This document shows, piece by piece, positions 1 through 6,015 of a stretch of DNA of 7,521 nucleotides. How positions within the stretch are numbered: the first letter of the stretch is position 1; each line of letters begins with the position of its first letter. Source of the DNA: Fimbriimonadales bacterium (lineage in GTDB: Bacteria > Armatimonadota > Fimbriimonadia > Fimbriimonadales > GBS-DC). The notes under the pieces are model-generated. The model was not told where the DNA came from, searched no databases, and was given only the letters and a program-made list of their open reading frames with translations. The stretch covers positions 1-7,521 of the forward strand of contig JAOAES010000028.1 in NCBI GenBank assembly GCA_026416655.1. The letters are read 5' to 3'. The translations under genes were made by a program, and so were the position numbers.

Positions 1-45
1 CGCGCCCTGCTGGCGATTCTGCACGCGCAAGTTTGGGAAGAGTGA
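1..45 (+). CDS. C-terminal end of an upstream gene (partial)
   Basis: The first 14 codons in frame 1 read RALLAILHAQVWEE and end in TGA at 43-45. This looks like the tail of a gene entering from the left, but the piece is far too short to assign a family. It is followed by 54 nt that hold no clear terminator, so the gene may belong to the same plus-strand transcript as the next ones. That it is coding is inferred only from frame and position. Confidence 0.4.
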   Translation, partial: RALLAILHAQVWEE

Positions 46-99
46 ACCCCCAACGCCTGCAATTTTCCCCGCGCGCTGCCCATAATTCCACGAGGAACC

Positions 100-702
100 A
101 TGCATACGCGCGTTGAAGATCAGGCAAGCAGTTTGCGCACGCGGCTCGCGGCGCACAGGGCGATTGCGGTTCCCCCGACGCCCGTTCTCTACGCCGATTT
201 TCTGCTTTTCAAGGGCGTGCGCGTAGAGTTGCCCCCTGCGTCGCTGGTGTGGCACTGGCGTCCGACTGAGGCGTCCGCTACAGGATGGGATCTGCAGTCG
301 CGTCTGCATGTGGTCGGCGCGCCTTCCCGGTTCACGGTGGCGGATTTGCAACACTGGCGCACGCTGTTTCCTCACTGGCGACTGGTCGGCAGGCGGCTCG
401 AGCTGCTCCACATCGCCGATGTCGCGTGCCTGTGGCTCAAAACGGGTGCGGAATTGATGCCTCGGCTTCAGATTCTGCTCCAATGGCTCTGCAGAAATCG
501 CCCCGACTTGCCAATAATTTTCGCAGGTGTCGGGAGCGGAGCCGCTTCACGGATTCAAAACTGGGCACAGCACAGGTATCCTCTACGATGCCTGCCCCCC
601 GTGCAGGCGCTGAGCCGAGATGCCCTCCCCAGCCAGGGCTTCTATCGCCTGATGCGCTGGGCATCGGACTCGGGAGCAGCGGCTGCACATTCGAAGTCTT
701 AG
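100..702 (+). CDS. Protein of unknown function, 200 aa, upstream of glgA
   Basis: I do not recognise a family. The protein is soluble-looking, with no signal peptide and no convincing membrane helix. It is rich in Trp, Arg and Leu, with recurring HWR triplets (around residues 52, 86 and 92) and a glycine-containing segment near residue 140 (PIIFAGVGSG) that resembles a beta-strand followed by a turn. The ATG at 100 has GAGGA at 92-96, only 3 nt away, which is closer than usual, but no other ATG occurs until about residue 119. Its stop TAG (700-702) overlaps the Shine-Dalgarno of glgA, and only 10 nt separate the genes, so the two are probably co-transcribed and translationally linked. A role in glycogen metabolism is possible but rests on position alone. 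An overlapping frame (285-767) is taken as a shadow. Confidence 0.62.
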   Translation: MHTRVEDQASSLRTRLAAHRAIAVPPTPVLYADFLLFKGVRVELPPASLVWHWRPTEASATGWDLQSRLHVVGAPSRFTVADLQHWRTLFPHWRLVGRRLELLHIADVACLWLKTGAELMPRLQILLQWLCRNRPDLPIIFAGVGSGAASRIQNWAQHRYPLRCLPPVQALSRDALPSQGFYRLMRWASDSGAAAAHSKS

Positions 703-706
703 GAGG
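701..706 (+). promoter_or_regulatory. Shine-Dalgarno of glgA overlapping the preceding stop codon
   Basis: A perfect AGGAGG lies 6 nt before the glgA ATG at 713. Its first two bases are also the last two of the TAG that ends the upstream gene. Ribosomes finishing the first gene therefore stop on the initiation site of glgA, an arrangement typical of translational coupling. It also fixes the glgA start. Confidence 0.8.
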
Positions 707-712
707 CGTTTT

Positions 713-2200
713 ATGCAACAGAACTCATATCGCGTGTTATTGGTTTCAGCGGAGGTTGCGCCGTTAGCGAAGGTTGGTGGCTTAGCGGATGTGGCGGGCG
801 CGCTGCCCAAAGTCCTGAACGCGCTTGGACACGACGCGCGGATCCTCATGCCCGCGTACCCGATGGTGGAAACGGACGCGCGATGGCAGATTGAACCCCT
901 GACTCAGTTCACGCTCTCCATCCATCCCGGCTGGGTGGAGAGCGTTTCGGTTAAGCAAATCCAGCTGCCGTCGGGCGTGCGCGTCTATCTGATGCAGGTG
1001 GGCGACTGGTTCACCGGCGCGACCGAGTCGACGAAAATCTACGCGGTAGACCCGCGCGCCTATGTCGCCTTCTGCCGTGCCGCGGTGGAATGGCTCGCCC
1101 GCGCCGACTGGACGCCTCAGGTCGTTCACTGCAACGACTGGCATACCGCGCTTATCCCTGTCTATCTACGCGCCTATCGTACAGAGCGTACCGACGCGAT
1201 AGCGACGGTGTTCACGATTCATAACTTGGCATTTCAGGGTGTGTTCGAGCAGGAGTTTTTCGCGCATCTGGGGCTACCCGACTACTGGTTCGACATCGAG
1301 GGGCTGGAGTTTTACGGCAAGGTGAACCTGATGAAGGGCGCGCTGCTCGCCAGCGACCGCATCAACACGGTCAGCCCGACCTACGCGGCGGAGATTCAGA
1401 CGCCGGAGTACGGCGAGCGGATGGAGGGACTGCTGCGCCGACTCGCCGACGAGCGTCGCCTGTCGGGCATCCTGAACGGCATCGACTACGACGAGTGGAA
1501 TCCGGAAACCGACCCGTATATCCCGGCGCACTACTCGGCGGAGAACCTGCAGGGCAAGGCGGTCTGCAAAGCCGATTTGCAACAAGCCTGCGGCTGGCAG
1601 CCCGACCCCAGCAAGGCGGTGATTGGGCTGGTCTCGCGCCTGACCGACCAGAAGGGGTTAGACCTGATTAAAGCGCTGGGCGCGAAGTTGCTGCAGCTGC
1701 CGATTCAGTTCGTGTTGCTGGGCACGGGCGACCCCGCCTATGAACGCTATTTCCGCTCACTGCACAAACGACATCGCGTGAAGGTGCATGCGACTATCGG
1801 ATTCGATAACGTCTGGGCGCACCGTATCTATGCGGGTTCGGATATGTTTCTCATGCCGTCTCGGTTCGAGCCGTGCGGTCTGGGACAGATGATTAGCCTG
1901 CGATATGGAACAATCCCGATAGTGCGACAGACGGGCGGCTTGGCGGACAGCATTACGCCCTACGATGCAGGGCGCGGAGCAGGAAACGGGTTCGTGTTTC
2001 GCGAATACAAGCCTGACGCGCTCTACGAGGCGGTGCGACAAGCGGTGGAGGCTTTTGCCGACGCGCCTGCGTGGTGTACGCTGGCACAGCGTGTGATGCG
2101 TCAGGACTGGTCGTGGTCGCGTTCGGCGGGCGCGTATGCCGCGCTGTACGCCGAGGCGCTGGAGGCGCACGCTCAGCGCGCGCCCGCCTATACGCCCTGA
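713..2200 (+). CDS. glgA: Glycogen synthase (ADP-glucose type, GT5)
   Basis: Transfers glucose from ADP-glucose to the non-reducing end of an alpha-1,4-glucan, the chain-elongation step of bacterial glycogen synthesis, in the cytosol. At 495 residues it has normal family length (the E. coli enzyme is about 477). The N-terminal GT-B domain carries the K20-V-G-G-L motif that binds the sugar nucleotide, followed by ADVAGALPKVL and the HNLAFQG segment typical of GT5. NGIDYDEW (255-262) leads into the C-terminal GT-B domain. There, VSRLTDQKGLDL (from 307) holds the Arg309/Lys314 pair that contacts phosphate, and SRFEPCGLGQ (383-392) holds Glu386, the counterpart of the conserved catalytic-site Glu. 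R-Q-T-G-G-L follows at 405-410. No glgB, glgC or glgP is in the window. It sits in a plus-strand operon between an unknown gene and a small membrane protein. All key residues are present, so the enzyme should be active. Confidence 0.97.
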   Translation: MQQNSYRVLLVSAEVAPLAKVGGLADVAGALPKVLNALGHDARILMPAYPMVETDARWQIEPLTQFTLSIHPGWVESVSVKQIQLPSGVRVYLMQVGDWFTGATESTKIYAVDPRAYVAFCRAAVEWLARADWTPQVVHCNDWHTALIPVYLRAYRTERTDAIATVFTIHNLAFQGVFEQEFFAHLGLPDYWFDIEGLEFYGKVNLMKGALLASDRINTVSPTYAAEIQTPEYGERMEGLLRRLADERRLSGILNGIDYDEWNPETDPYIPAHYSAENLQGKAVCKADLQQACGWQPDPSKAVIGLVSRLTDQKGLDLIKALGAKLLQLPIQFVLLGTGDPAYERYFRSLHKRHRVKVHATIGFDNVWAHRIYAGSDMFLMPSRFEPCGLGQMISLRYGTIPIVRQTGGLADSITPYDAGRGAGNGFVFREYKPDALYEAVRQAVEAFADAPAWCTLAQRVMRQDWSWSRSAGAYAALYAEALEAHAQRAPAYTP

Positions 2201-2210
2201 AGGTCGCCGT

Positions 2211-2235
2211 TCCAGGCGCGCCCTTTGCTCCTGGA
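2211..2235 (+). promoter_or_regulatory. Inverted repeat covering a Shine-Dalgarno-like site
   Basis: TCCAGG (2211-2216) and CCTGGA (2230-2235) are perfect reverse complements separated by 13 nt, just after the glgA stop. In RNA the right arm would bury part of the GGAGGA at 2233-2238. This could tune initiation on the following gene, but a 6-bp stem with a long loop is weak and may be chance. No T-run follows, so it is not a terminator. Confidence 0.25.
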
Positions 2236-2252
2236 GGAACGCATGAGGACGC

Positions 2253-2522
2253 ATGAACTGGACTGTCGTGCCCCGCATTACGGGCGGGCTGGGCTGTATG
2301 CTCGTGTTGATATTGGGCATCGCATCGGGAATCGACCCGTTGCTGTGCGTCGTGCGTGGGCTGATTGGCGGAATGGTCGGCTGGATTGGCGGCGCGCTCT
2401 GGGCGTACGTTATGAGTCAGCTCCTGCCACCCGAACCATCCACCCCCGCCCAAACCAACAGCCCAGCGCCCACCCCAACTCACGAAGTGGACTCCTCGTC
2501 GGAGAGTGAGGAAGCCGCATAG
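2253..2522 (+). CDS. Small two-helix membrane protein of unknown function, 89 aa
   Basis: No family recognised with confidence. It has two hydrophobic segments, about residues 9-27 and 36-58. The second is glycine-rich with a zipper-like spacing (G36, G40, G43, G47), a pattern often used for helix packing. The tail (about 59-89) is rich in Pro, Thr, Ser and Glu, ends in an acidic run (SSSESEEAA) and is likely disordered. The frame opens at ATG 2253, the first start after an in-frame TGA at 2244-2246. GAGGA at 2245-2249 is only 3 nt away, while a better GGAGGA at 2233-2238 is 14 nt away and fits an ATG at 2243 in another frame, so the exact start is less certain than the reading frame. The frame itself is supported by its membrane-protein pattern. 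It lies 52 nt after glgA and 29 nt before the sigma gene, probably in the same operon. A role as a membrane-bound partner of the sigma factor is speculation. Confidence 0.72.
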   Translation: MNWTVVPRITGGLGCMLVLILGIASGIDPLLCVVRGLIGGMVGWIGGALWAYVMSQLLPPEPSTPAQTNSPAPTPTHEVDSSSESEEAA

Positions 2523-2534
2523 ACTGATTGCTAA

Positions 2535-2541
2535 GGGAGGT
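2535..2541 (+). promoter_or_regulatory. Shine-Dalgarno deciding the sigma factor start
   Basis: GGGAGGT at 2535-2541, within AAGGGAGGT, is the strongest ribosome binding site in this stretch. It stands 10 nt before ATG 2552 and 13 nt before ATG 2555. An in-frame TTG at 2528 lies upstream of this site and would make the site part of the coding sequence, so the ATG at 2552 is preferred. Confidence 0.7.
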
Positions 2542-2551
2542 ACACGCCATT

Positions 2552-3337
2552 ATGATGGACGCATTCCAAACGCAAGAGGCATGGAAACAGTTCAAGGTCT
2601 ACGGTGAACCCAGCGCCCGCGAGCAACTGATTCGCCAATACGCTCACCTGGTGAAGCTGACCGTCGGGCGTATCGTGCCCTATCCCCCCAGCGGAATGGA
2701 GTGGGAAGATTTATACAGCTACGGTGTGATGGGGCTGATTCGGGCGGTAGATTTGTATGACCCCACTCGCAACGTGAAGTTTGAGACCTACGCGATTGCC
2801 TTGATACGCGGCGCGGTGCTGGAGGCGTTGCGCTCAGAAGACTGGGTTCCGCGCTCCGCTCGCGACAAACTGCGCCAGTTGGAGCGTGTCTGGGTGCGGC
2901 TCGAAGCCAGTCTGGGACGCCCCCCCACCGACGAGGAGACCGCCGCCGCGCTGGAAATCTCCCTGCAGGAATATCGCCAACTGCTCATCGACTACGCCCG
3001 CACGAACACCGTCTCCCTCGAAGCCTGCCTTATTAATGGCGACGAGGACGAGAACAGCTCCCTGCTGGATACCCTTGCGAATGCGGACGACCCTTACGAG
3101 GAGCTGCTGGAACGCGAGCAGACGCGCGCGCTCACAGACGCACTCGATAACCTTAACGAGCGCGAACGGCAGGTTATCCAGCTCTACTATTACGAAGGGT
3201 TGACCTTCAAAGAGATTGGGCAGGTGATGGGCATTTCCGAATCGCGCGTGTATCAGATTCATACGCGCGCGTTATCGCGCCTACGCGAGCAGCTCTGCGG
3301 TTCGGTTGTTGATCCAGAAACGCTGGAGGCGAGCTGA
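2552..3337 (+). CDS. RNA polymerase sigma factor, sigma-28 (FliA/WhiG) type
   Basis: Directs RNA polymerase to a specific promoter set; FliA/SigD/WhiG proteins control flagellar, motility or differentiation genes. The product is 261 aa from ATG 2552, which is usual for the family, and lacks region 1.1 of primary sigmas. Region 2 runs from about 20 to 105 and contains EDLYSYGVMGLIRAVDLYDP (52-71, core polymerase binding) and KFETYAIALIRGAVLEALRS (76-95), followed by WVPRSARDKLRQLE, a strong FliA-group signature. Region 3 spans about 108-155 (GRPPTDEETAAALEIS). Region 4 (about 198-247) starts at LNERERQVIQLYYYEGLTFKE and continues to the helix-turn-helix GISESRVYQIHTRALSRLR, which reads the -35 box. 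It is the last gene of the plus-strand cluster behind glgA and a small membrane protein. No FlgM-like anti-sigma or flagellar gene is visible. Whether it is the motility sigma or a WhiG-like one cannot be told here. Confidence 0.93.
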   Translation: MMDAFQTQEAWKQFKVYGEPSAREQLIRQYAHLVKLTVGRIVPYPPSGMEWEDLYSYGVMGLIRAVDLYDPTRNVKFETYAIALIRGAVLEALRSEDWVPRSARDKLRQLERVWVRLEASLGRPPTDEETAAALEISLQEYRQLLIDYARTNTVSLEACLINGDEDENSSLLDTLANADDPYEELLEREQTRALTDALDNLNERERQVIQLYYYEGLTFKEIGQVMGISESRVYQIHTRALSRLREQLCGSVVDPETLEAS

Positions 3338-3342
3338 TTAGG

Positions 3343-3867
3343 CTAAACCTGCGCTCCGTTTTCGGCGACGGGTTCCGTGCAGGGCGTCGCCGCTGCCGTG
3401 TGCGGCAGGTCTCCGGCGAGCGACTCTAACGCCTGCAGGTGCGTCAGGAGCAAGGCGCGCAGTTCCATCACGGCGGCGCGTTTGCGGGTTTCGACGGCTT
3501 CCGTCTCTTCAAGTATCCGCCGGGCGCGCTCCTGCGCTTCGCGGACAATCTGTTCCGCCCTCAACTGCGCCTCGCGCAGAATCAACTCCGCCTCTTTATG
3601 CGCGTTGCTGCGCGTCTCATCCGCGCTGCGCTGCGCCAGCACCAGCGACTCTTTCAGCGCGTCTTCCATCGCTTTGTAGCGATCGGATTCCTGGCGCAGC
3701 CCGATTAACTCCTCGCGCATGCGATGATTCTCGGTGATGACCTCCTCGTAGTGCGCCGCCACCTCCTGCAAAAAGGCATCGACCGCCGTCGGGTCGTAGC
3801 CCCTTAGCCGCCTGCGAAACTTTTTGGTCTCTATTTCCAGCACCGTGAGTCGTCTCGGCTCGTTCAT
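3343..3867 (-). CDS. divIVA: DivIVA-family coiled-coil cell division/polarity protein
   Basis: DivIVA proteins bind negatively curved membrane at poles and septa and recruit division or wall-growth partners. The product is 174 aa. The N-terminal lipid-binding domain (about 5-60) shows the family core KKFRRRLRGYDPTAVDAFLQEV (K15 to V36), with F17, R22-G23-Y24-D25 and the D30-x-F-L signature. A long coiled coil rich in Glu, Arg and Ala follows (about 33-145), then a short unstructured tail. Its ATG overlaps the yggT stop (ATGA), and GAGGG at 3873-3877 lies 5 nt upstream inside yggT, so translation is probably coupled. YggT next to DivIVA is a known arrangement of the ylm division cluster in Gram-positives and relatives. 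The gene ends 5 nt from the sigma gene, which converges on it. Assignment to DivIVA in the broad sense (including GpsB/SepIVA relatives) is firm; the exact cellular role is not. Confidence 0.92.
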   Translation of the reverse strand: MNEPRRLTVLEIETKKFRRRLRGYDPTAVDAFLQEVAAHYEEVITENHRMREELIGLRQESDRYKAMEDALKESLVLAQRSADETRSNAHKEAELILREAQLRAEQIVREAQERARRILEETEAVETRKRAAVMELRALLLTHLQALESLAGDLPHTAAATPCTEPVAENGAQV

Positions 3868-4154
3868 TGCAGCCCTCGCAGCAGGTAAATCAGGAACTGA
3901 ATGAAGATAATCGCTATTAGGGGCGAGAAGTCGATCGGCATATAGCCCATGCCTGCGCTCCGCAGCAGCCGATCCTGCACCTGGCGGATAGGCGTCAAAA
4001 TCGCATCGCTGATGCGGTCGATGAAGCGCACCACGGGGTTATAGCGCGGCACGCGCCCCCCCGCGAACCGTATCCACGAGAACACTACGTTGATGATCAG
4101 AATAATCACAAGCCCCTGTAGAATCAGGATCAGCAGTTCAATCGGCGATATCAT
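3864..4154 (-). CDS. yggT: YggT family integral membrane protein
   Basis: A 96-residue single-repeat YggT protein (YlmG in Gram-positives). It has two membrane helices, about residues 5-27 and 76-93. The stretch between them holds the family hallmarks: FSWIRF, then VPRYNPVVRFIDRISDAILTP, I-R, and the closing PIDFSPLIAIIFI. The molecular function is not settled; relatives are linked to cell division and nucleoid or thylakoid organisation. The start at 4154 is preceded by GGGGGAGG only 2 nt away, a short spacing, but no better start is visible. The gene follows the TPR gene by 23 nt and overlaps divIVA by 4 nt, so it is part of one transcript. Confidence 0.92.
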   Translation of the reverse strand: MISPIELLILILQGLVIILIINVVFSWIRFAGGRVPRYNPVVRFIDRISDAILTPIRQVQDRLLRSAGMGYMPIDFSPLIAIIFIQFLIYLLRGLQ

Positions 4155-4177
4155 AGCCTCCCCCGTGTCGCGTTCGT

Positions 4178-4768
4178 TCAGGAGCGACTACTGCGCTCCT
4201 CTTCGAGCTTTTTACGCACGCGCTGCAGATTGGGTTCCACTGCTCCGTCGTTCGGGTCGAGCTGTTTCGCCTTCTCCCACGCCTGCAGCGACTTCTCGAG
4301 GCGTCCGAGCCGCTCGTAGCAGTGGGCTAAGGTTTTCCACGCATACTGGGGCGCGTTGGCGAAGCTGGTCGCCTTCTCCAGATACGGCAACGCTTGCTCG
4401 TACTGGCGCTTGTTGAAATAGGCGAATCCGAGGTCGTAGTAGATGTCGTAGCGGTTGGGGTTCAAACGGATACCGCGCTGGTAGACCTGGATCGCGCGCG
4501 TCGTCTCGCCGTAGCCGTCCAGCAGCCACGCCAGCCCGCTGATGTTCTCCACATCGGTCGGGTCGTATTCAATCAGCACGAACATCAGCGCCATCGTTTT
4601 GTAGTGGGAGCCATCGTGCCAGTATTCGTCGGCGAGCTGAATGAGGCGGAACTCGGTCAACTGGCGCAGCGCAGTGAGTTTGCGTTGAACGGCGTCGGGC
4701 GGCTTCGTTTGCGTCCACCCCGCGCCCATCAGCAGCGCACAGCCCACAATCAGTAGTAGGTTTCGCAT
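4178..4768 (-). CDS. Exported or membrane-anchored TPR protein
   Basis: The product is 196 aa. The N-terminus (MRNLLLIVGCALLMGAGW) looks like a Sec signal peptide or anchor, placing the rest outside the cytoplasm. Residues 38-173 fit four consecutive 34-residue tetratricopeptide repeats (about 38-71, 72-105, 106-139, 140-173), each ending near a D-P or N-P, as in YDP, LNP and LDP. The clearest is YDIYYDLGFAYFNKRQYEQA. A charged tail (RVRKKLEEERSSRS) closes the protein. TPRs are protein-binding scaffolds, so a specific function cannot be given. It leads the TPR-yggT-divIVA group, which hints at envelope assembly or division. AGGG lies about 7 nt before the ATG, and an AT-rich promoter candidate stands immediately upstream. 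Confidence 0.85.
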   Translation of the reverse strand: MRNLLLIVGCALLMGAGWTQTKPPDAVQRKLTALRQLTEFRLIQLADEYWHDGSHYKTMALMFVLIEYDPTDVENISGLAWLLDGYGETTRAIQVYQRGIRLNPNRYDIYYDLGFAYFNKRQYEQALPYLEKATSFANAPQYAWKTLAHCYERLGRLEKSLQAWEKAKQLDPNDGAVEPNLQRVRKKLEEERSSRS

Positions 4769-4780
4769 GGTCTTACCCTA

Positions 4781-4786
4781 AGTATA
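4781..4786 (-). promoter_or_regulatory. Possible -10 promoter element upstream of the TPR gene
   Basis: Read on the minus strand this is TATACT (5 of 6 to TATAAT) in the most AT-rich patch of the 96-nt gap between the rhomboid gene and the TPR gene. It ends 12 nt before the ATG at 4768, so the leader would be only a few nucleotides long. TTGACT (4799-4804, minus strand) looks like a -35 box but is only 12 nt from the -10, too close for a standard sigma-70 promoter. Either the promoter has no proper -35 or this is coincidence. Confidence 0.3.
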
Positions 4787-4864
4787 CCTGTTAATCGGAG
4801 TCAAGCGCCGTTTTTTGCAGGGTGCGCGCGAGCGTCGGCGTCCCCGCTAACGAGGTGGCGCCTC

Positions 4865-5998
4865 CTATCGTCGCCGTTCCAGTTTCGCCATCGCGGCCTG
4901 CAACGAGTCGGGATAGTCATTTACCAGCTGTTGCAACACGGAGCGCGCCGCTTCGGTTTGCCCCTGCTGTTCGAGTAGGCTGGCGCGCAATAAGAGCCAC
5001 TCAGGGCGTTCGGGCGTTTCAGGATGGCGCGTTAGGGCTTCCAGCCAGTGCAGGGCGCGCTCGCGCTCGTGGTATCGCTCCAGTCGCTGGAACAGAGCGC
5101 GGAGCGTCGGCAGGCTCAGCGTGTGCAGGCGGTCAATCTCGCACAGCAGGTCGGCAGTCGGGCGCAGGAGCGCGTCGTCGCTTTTCTCCAGCGCGCGCTG
5201 CAAAGCGGTTTTGAGGGCGCGCTCGGCTTCGTCTAAGTCGCCCAGCATCGCCCACGCCGCGCCCTGAAGATAGAGCGCGTTCGGTTCAGGCTGCGGTGGT
5301 TGGAGCAGGGGCTGCAACCAGCGCAGGGCGTCGCCCGCCGCGCCCTGCTGGAGTGCCTGCTCCGCCTGCTGAATCAGAAACTCCTGTTCGCCCGCCGCGC
5401 CCGCGCCCCAAATCAGCGCGAGCGTCAGTCCCGTTGCGAAGCCCCCCAGATGCGCCCAGTAGCCTACCTCCGACGGTGCGGGTTGCCCCGCCTCCAGCAC
5501 CGCGCCGACGCCCTGCAACAACACCCACAGCACCACGCCCACCCACATCGGGATTGCCAGCCCCCAGCGGCTCGGCGACGACCACAGCAGGCGCCCCTTC
5601 CGCCGATAGAACCGCAGTGCAAAGTAGCCCACCAGCCCCGAAATCGCGCCCGACGCCCCCACCAGCCCCTCGCGATACAACGCGGGCTGAATCGTCAGGC
5701 TCATCGCCCAGTGCAGACCAACCGCCCCGAAACCGCTGGCGAAGTACAGGATAAGCCACCGCTTCCAGCCCAGCGCGCGCTCCACATACCAGCCAAACAG
5801 CCCCAGAAAGAGCGCGTTCTTGAGCCAGTGGAGCCAGCTCGCATGCACAAACAGACTCACGAACGCGCTCCAGAGGGAAGGTTGCGCAGGAATAAAGCCC
5901 AGCGGCTCGACCGACTCCACGCGCGAGTTCAACCAGAGCAGGGTCGCCGTGTTGACCCCCAGCACCAGCAGGGTCGCAGCGGGCGGCGCGACGCGCAT
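4865..5998 (-). CDS. Rhomboid family intramembrane serine protease with C-terminal TPRs
   Basis: Rhomboids cleave transmembrane proteins inside the membrane with a Ser-His dyad. The product is 377 aa. The N-terminal half (about 1-200) is a six-helix rhomboid domain: FVHASWLHWLKNALFLGLFG supplies His57 and Asn61 of the oxyanion region, G114-A-S116-G-A-I-S-G holds the nucleophile Ser116, and YWAHLGGFATG holds the general base His183. All catalytic residues are present. From about 205 to the end the protein is a soluble, helix-rich domain with TPR-like pairs, such as NALYLQGAAWAMLGDLDEAE and the C-terminal RASLLEQQGQTEAARSVLQQ. Bacillus GluP (YqgP) has the same rhomboid-plus-TPR plan, so the fusion is known, though substrates here are not. 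It starts 17 nt after yebC with only a weak Shine-Dalgarno, suggesting read-through from yebC. Confidence 0.94.
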   Translation of the reverse strand: MRVAPPAATLLVLGVNTATLLWLNSRVESVEPLGFIPAQPSLWSAFVSLFVHASWLHWLKNALFLGLFGWYVERALGWKRWLILYFASGFGAVGLHWAMSLTIQPALYREGLVGASGAISGLVGYFALRFYRRKGRLLWSSPSRWGLAIPMWVGVVLWVLLQGVGAVLEAGQPAPSEVGYWAHLGGFATGLTLALIWGAGAAGEQEFLIQQAEQALQQGAAGDALRWLQPLLQPPQPEPNALYLQGAAWAMLGDLDEAERALKTALQRALEKSDDALLRPTADLLCEIDRLHTLSLPTLRALFQRLERYHERERALHWLEALTRHPETPERPEWLLLRASLLEQQGQTEAARSVLQQLVNDYPDSLQAAMAKLERRR

Positions 5999-6015
5999 GC
6001 GAGTCTCAACCTGCC

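Noticed and set aside
285..767. 160-codon plus-strand frame overlapping the 200-aa protein and the glgA start
   Set aside because: It has no good ribosome site, overlaps both neighbours and is composed mostly of Arg/Ala/Pro as expected for an out-of-frame read.
192..1575. GCCGAT matches resembling the sigma-28 -10 box (near 192, 411 and 1570)
   Set aside because: They lie within coding sequence and lack a TAAAG-type -35 at the right distance.
2528..2551. TTG at 2528 as the sigma factor start
   Set aside because: It would place the strong GGGAGGT site inside the coding sequence and adds eight residues with no family match; ATG 2552 follows that site.
4739..4768. Lipoprotein signal (I-V-G-C10) in the TPR protein
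   Set aside because: Only nine residues precede the Cys and the hydrophobic stretch continues beyond it, so a standard signal peptide or anchor fits better.
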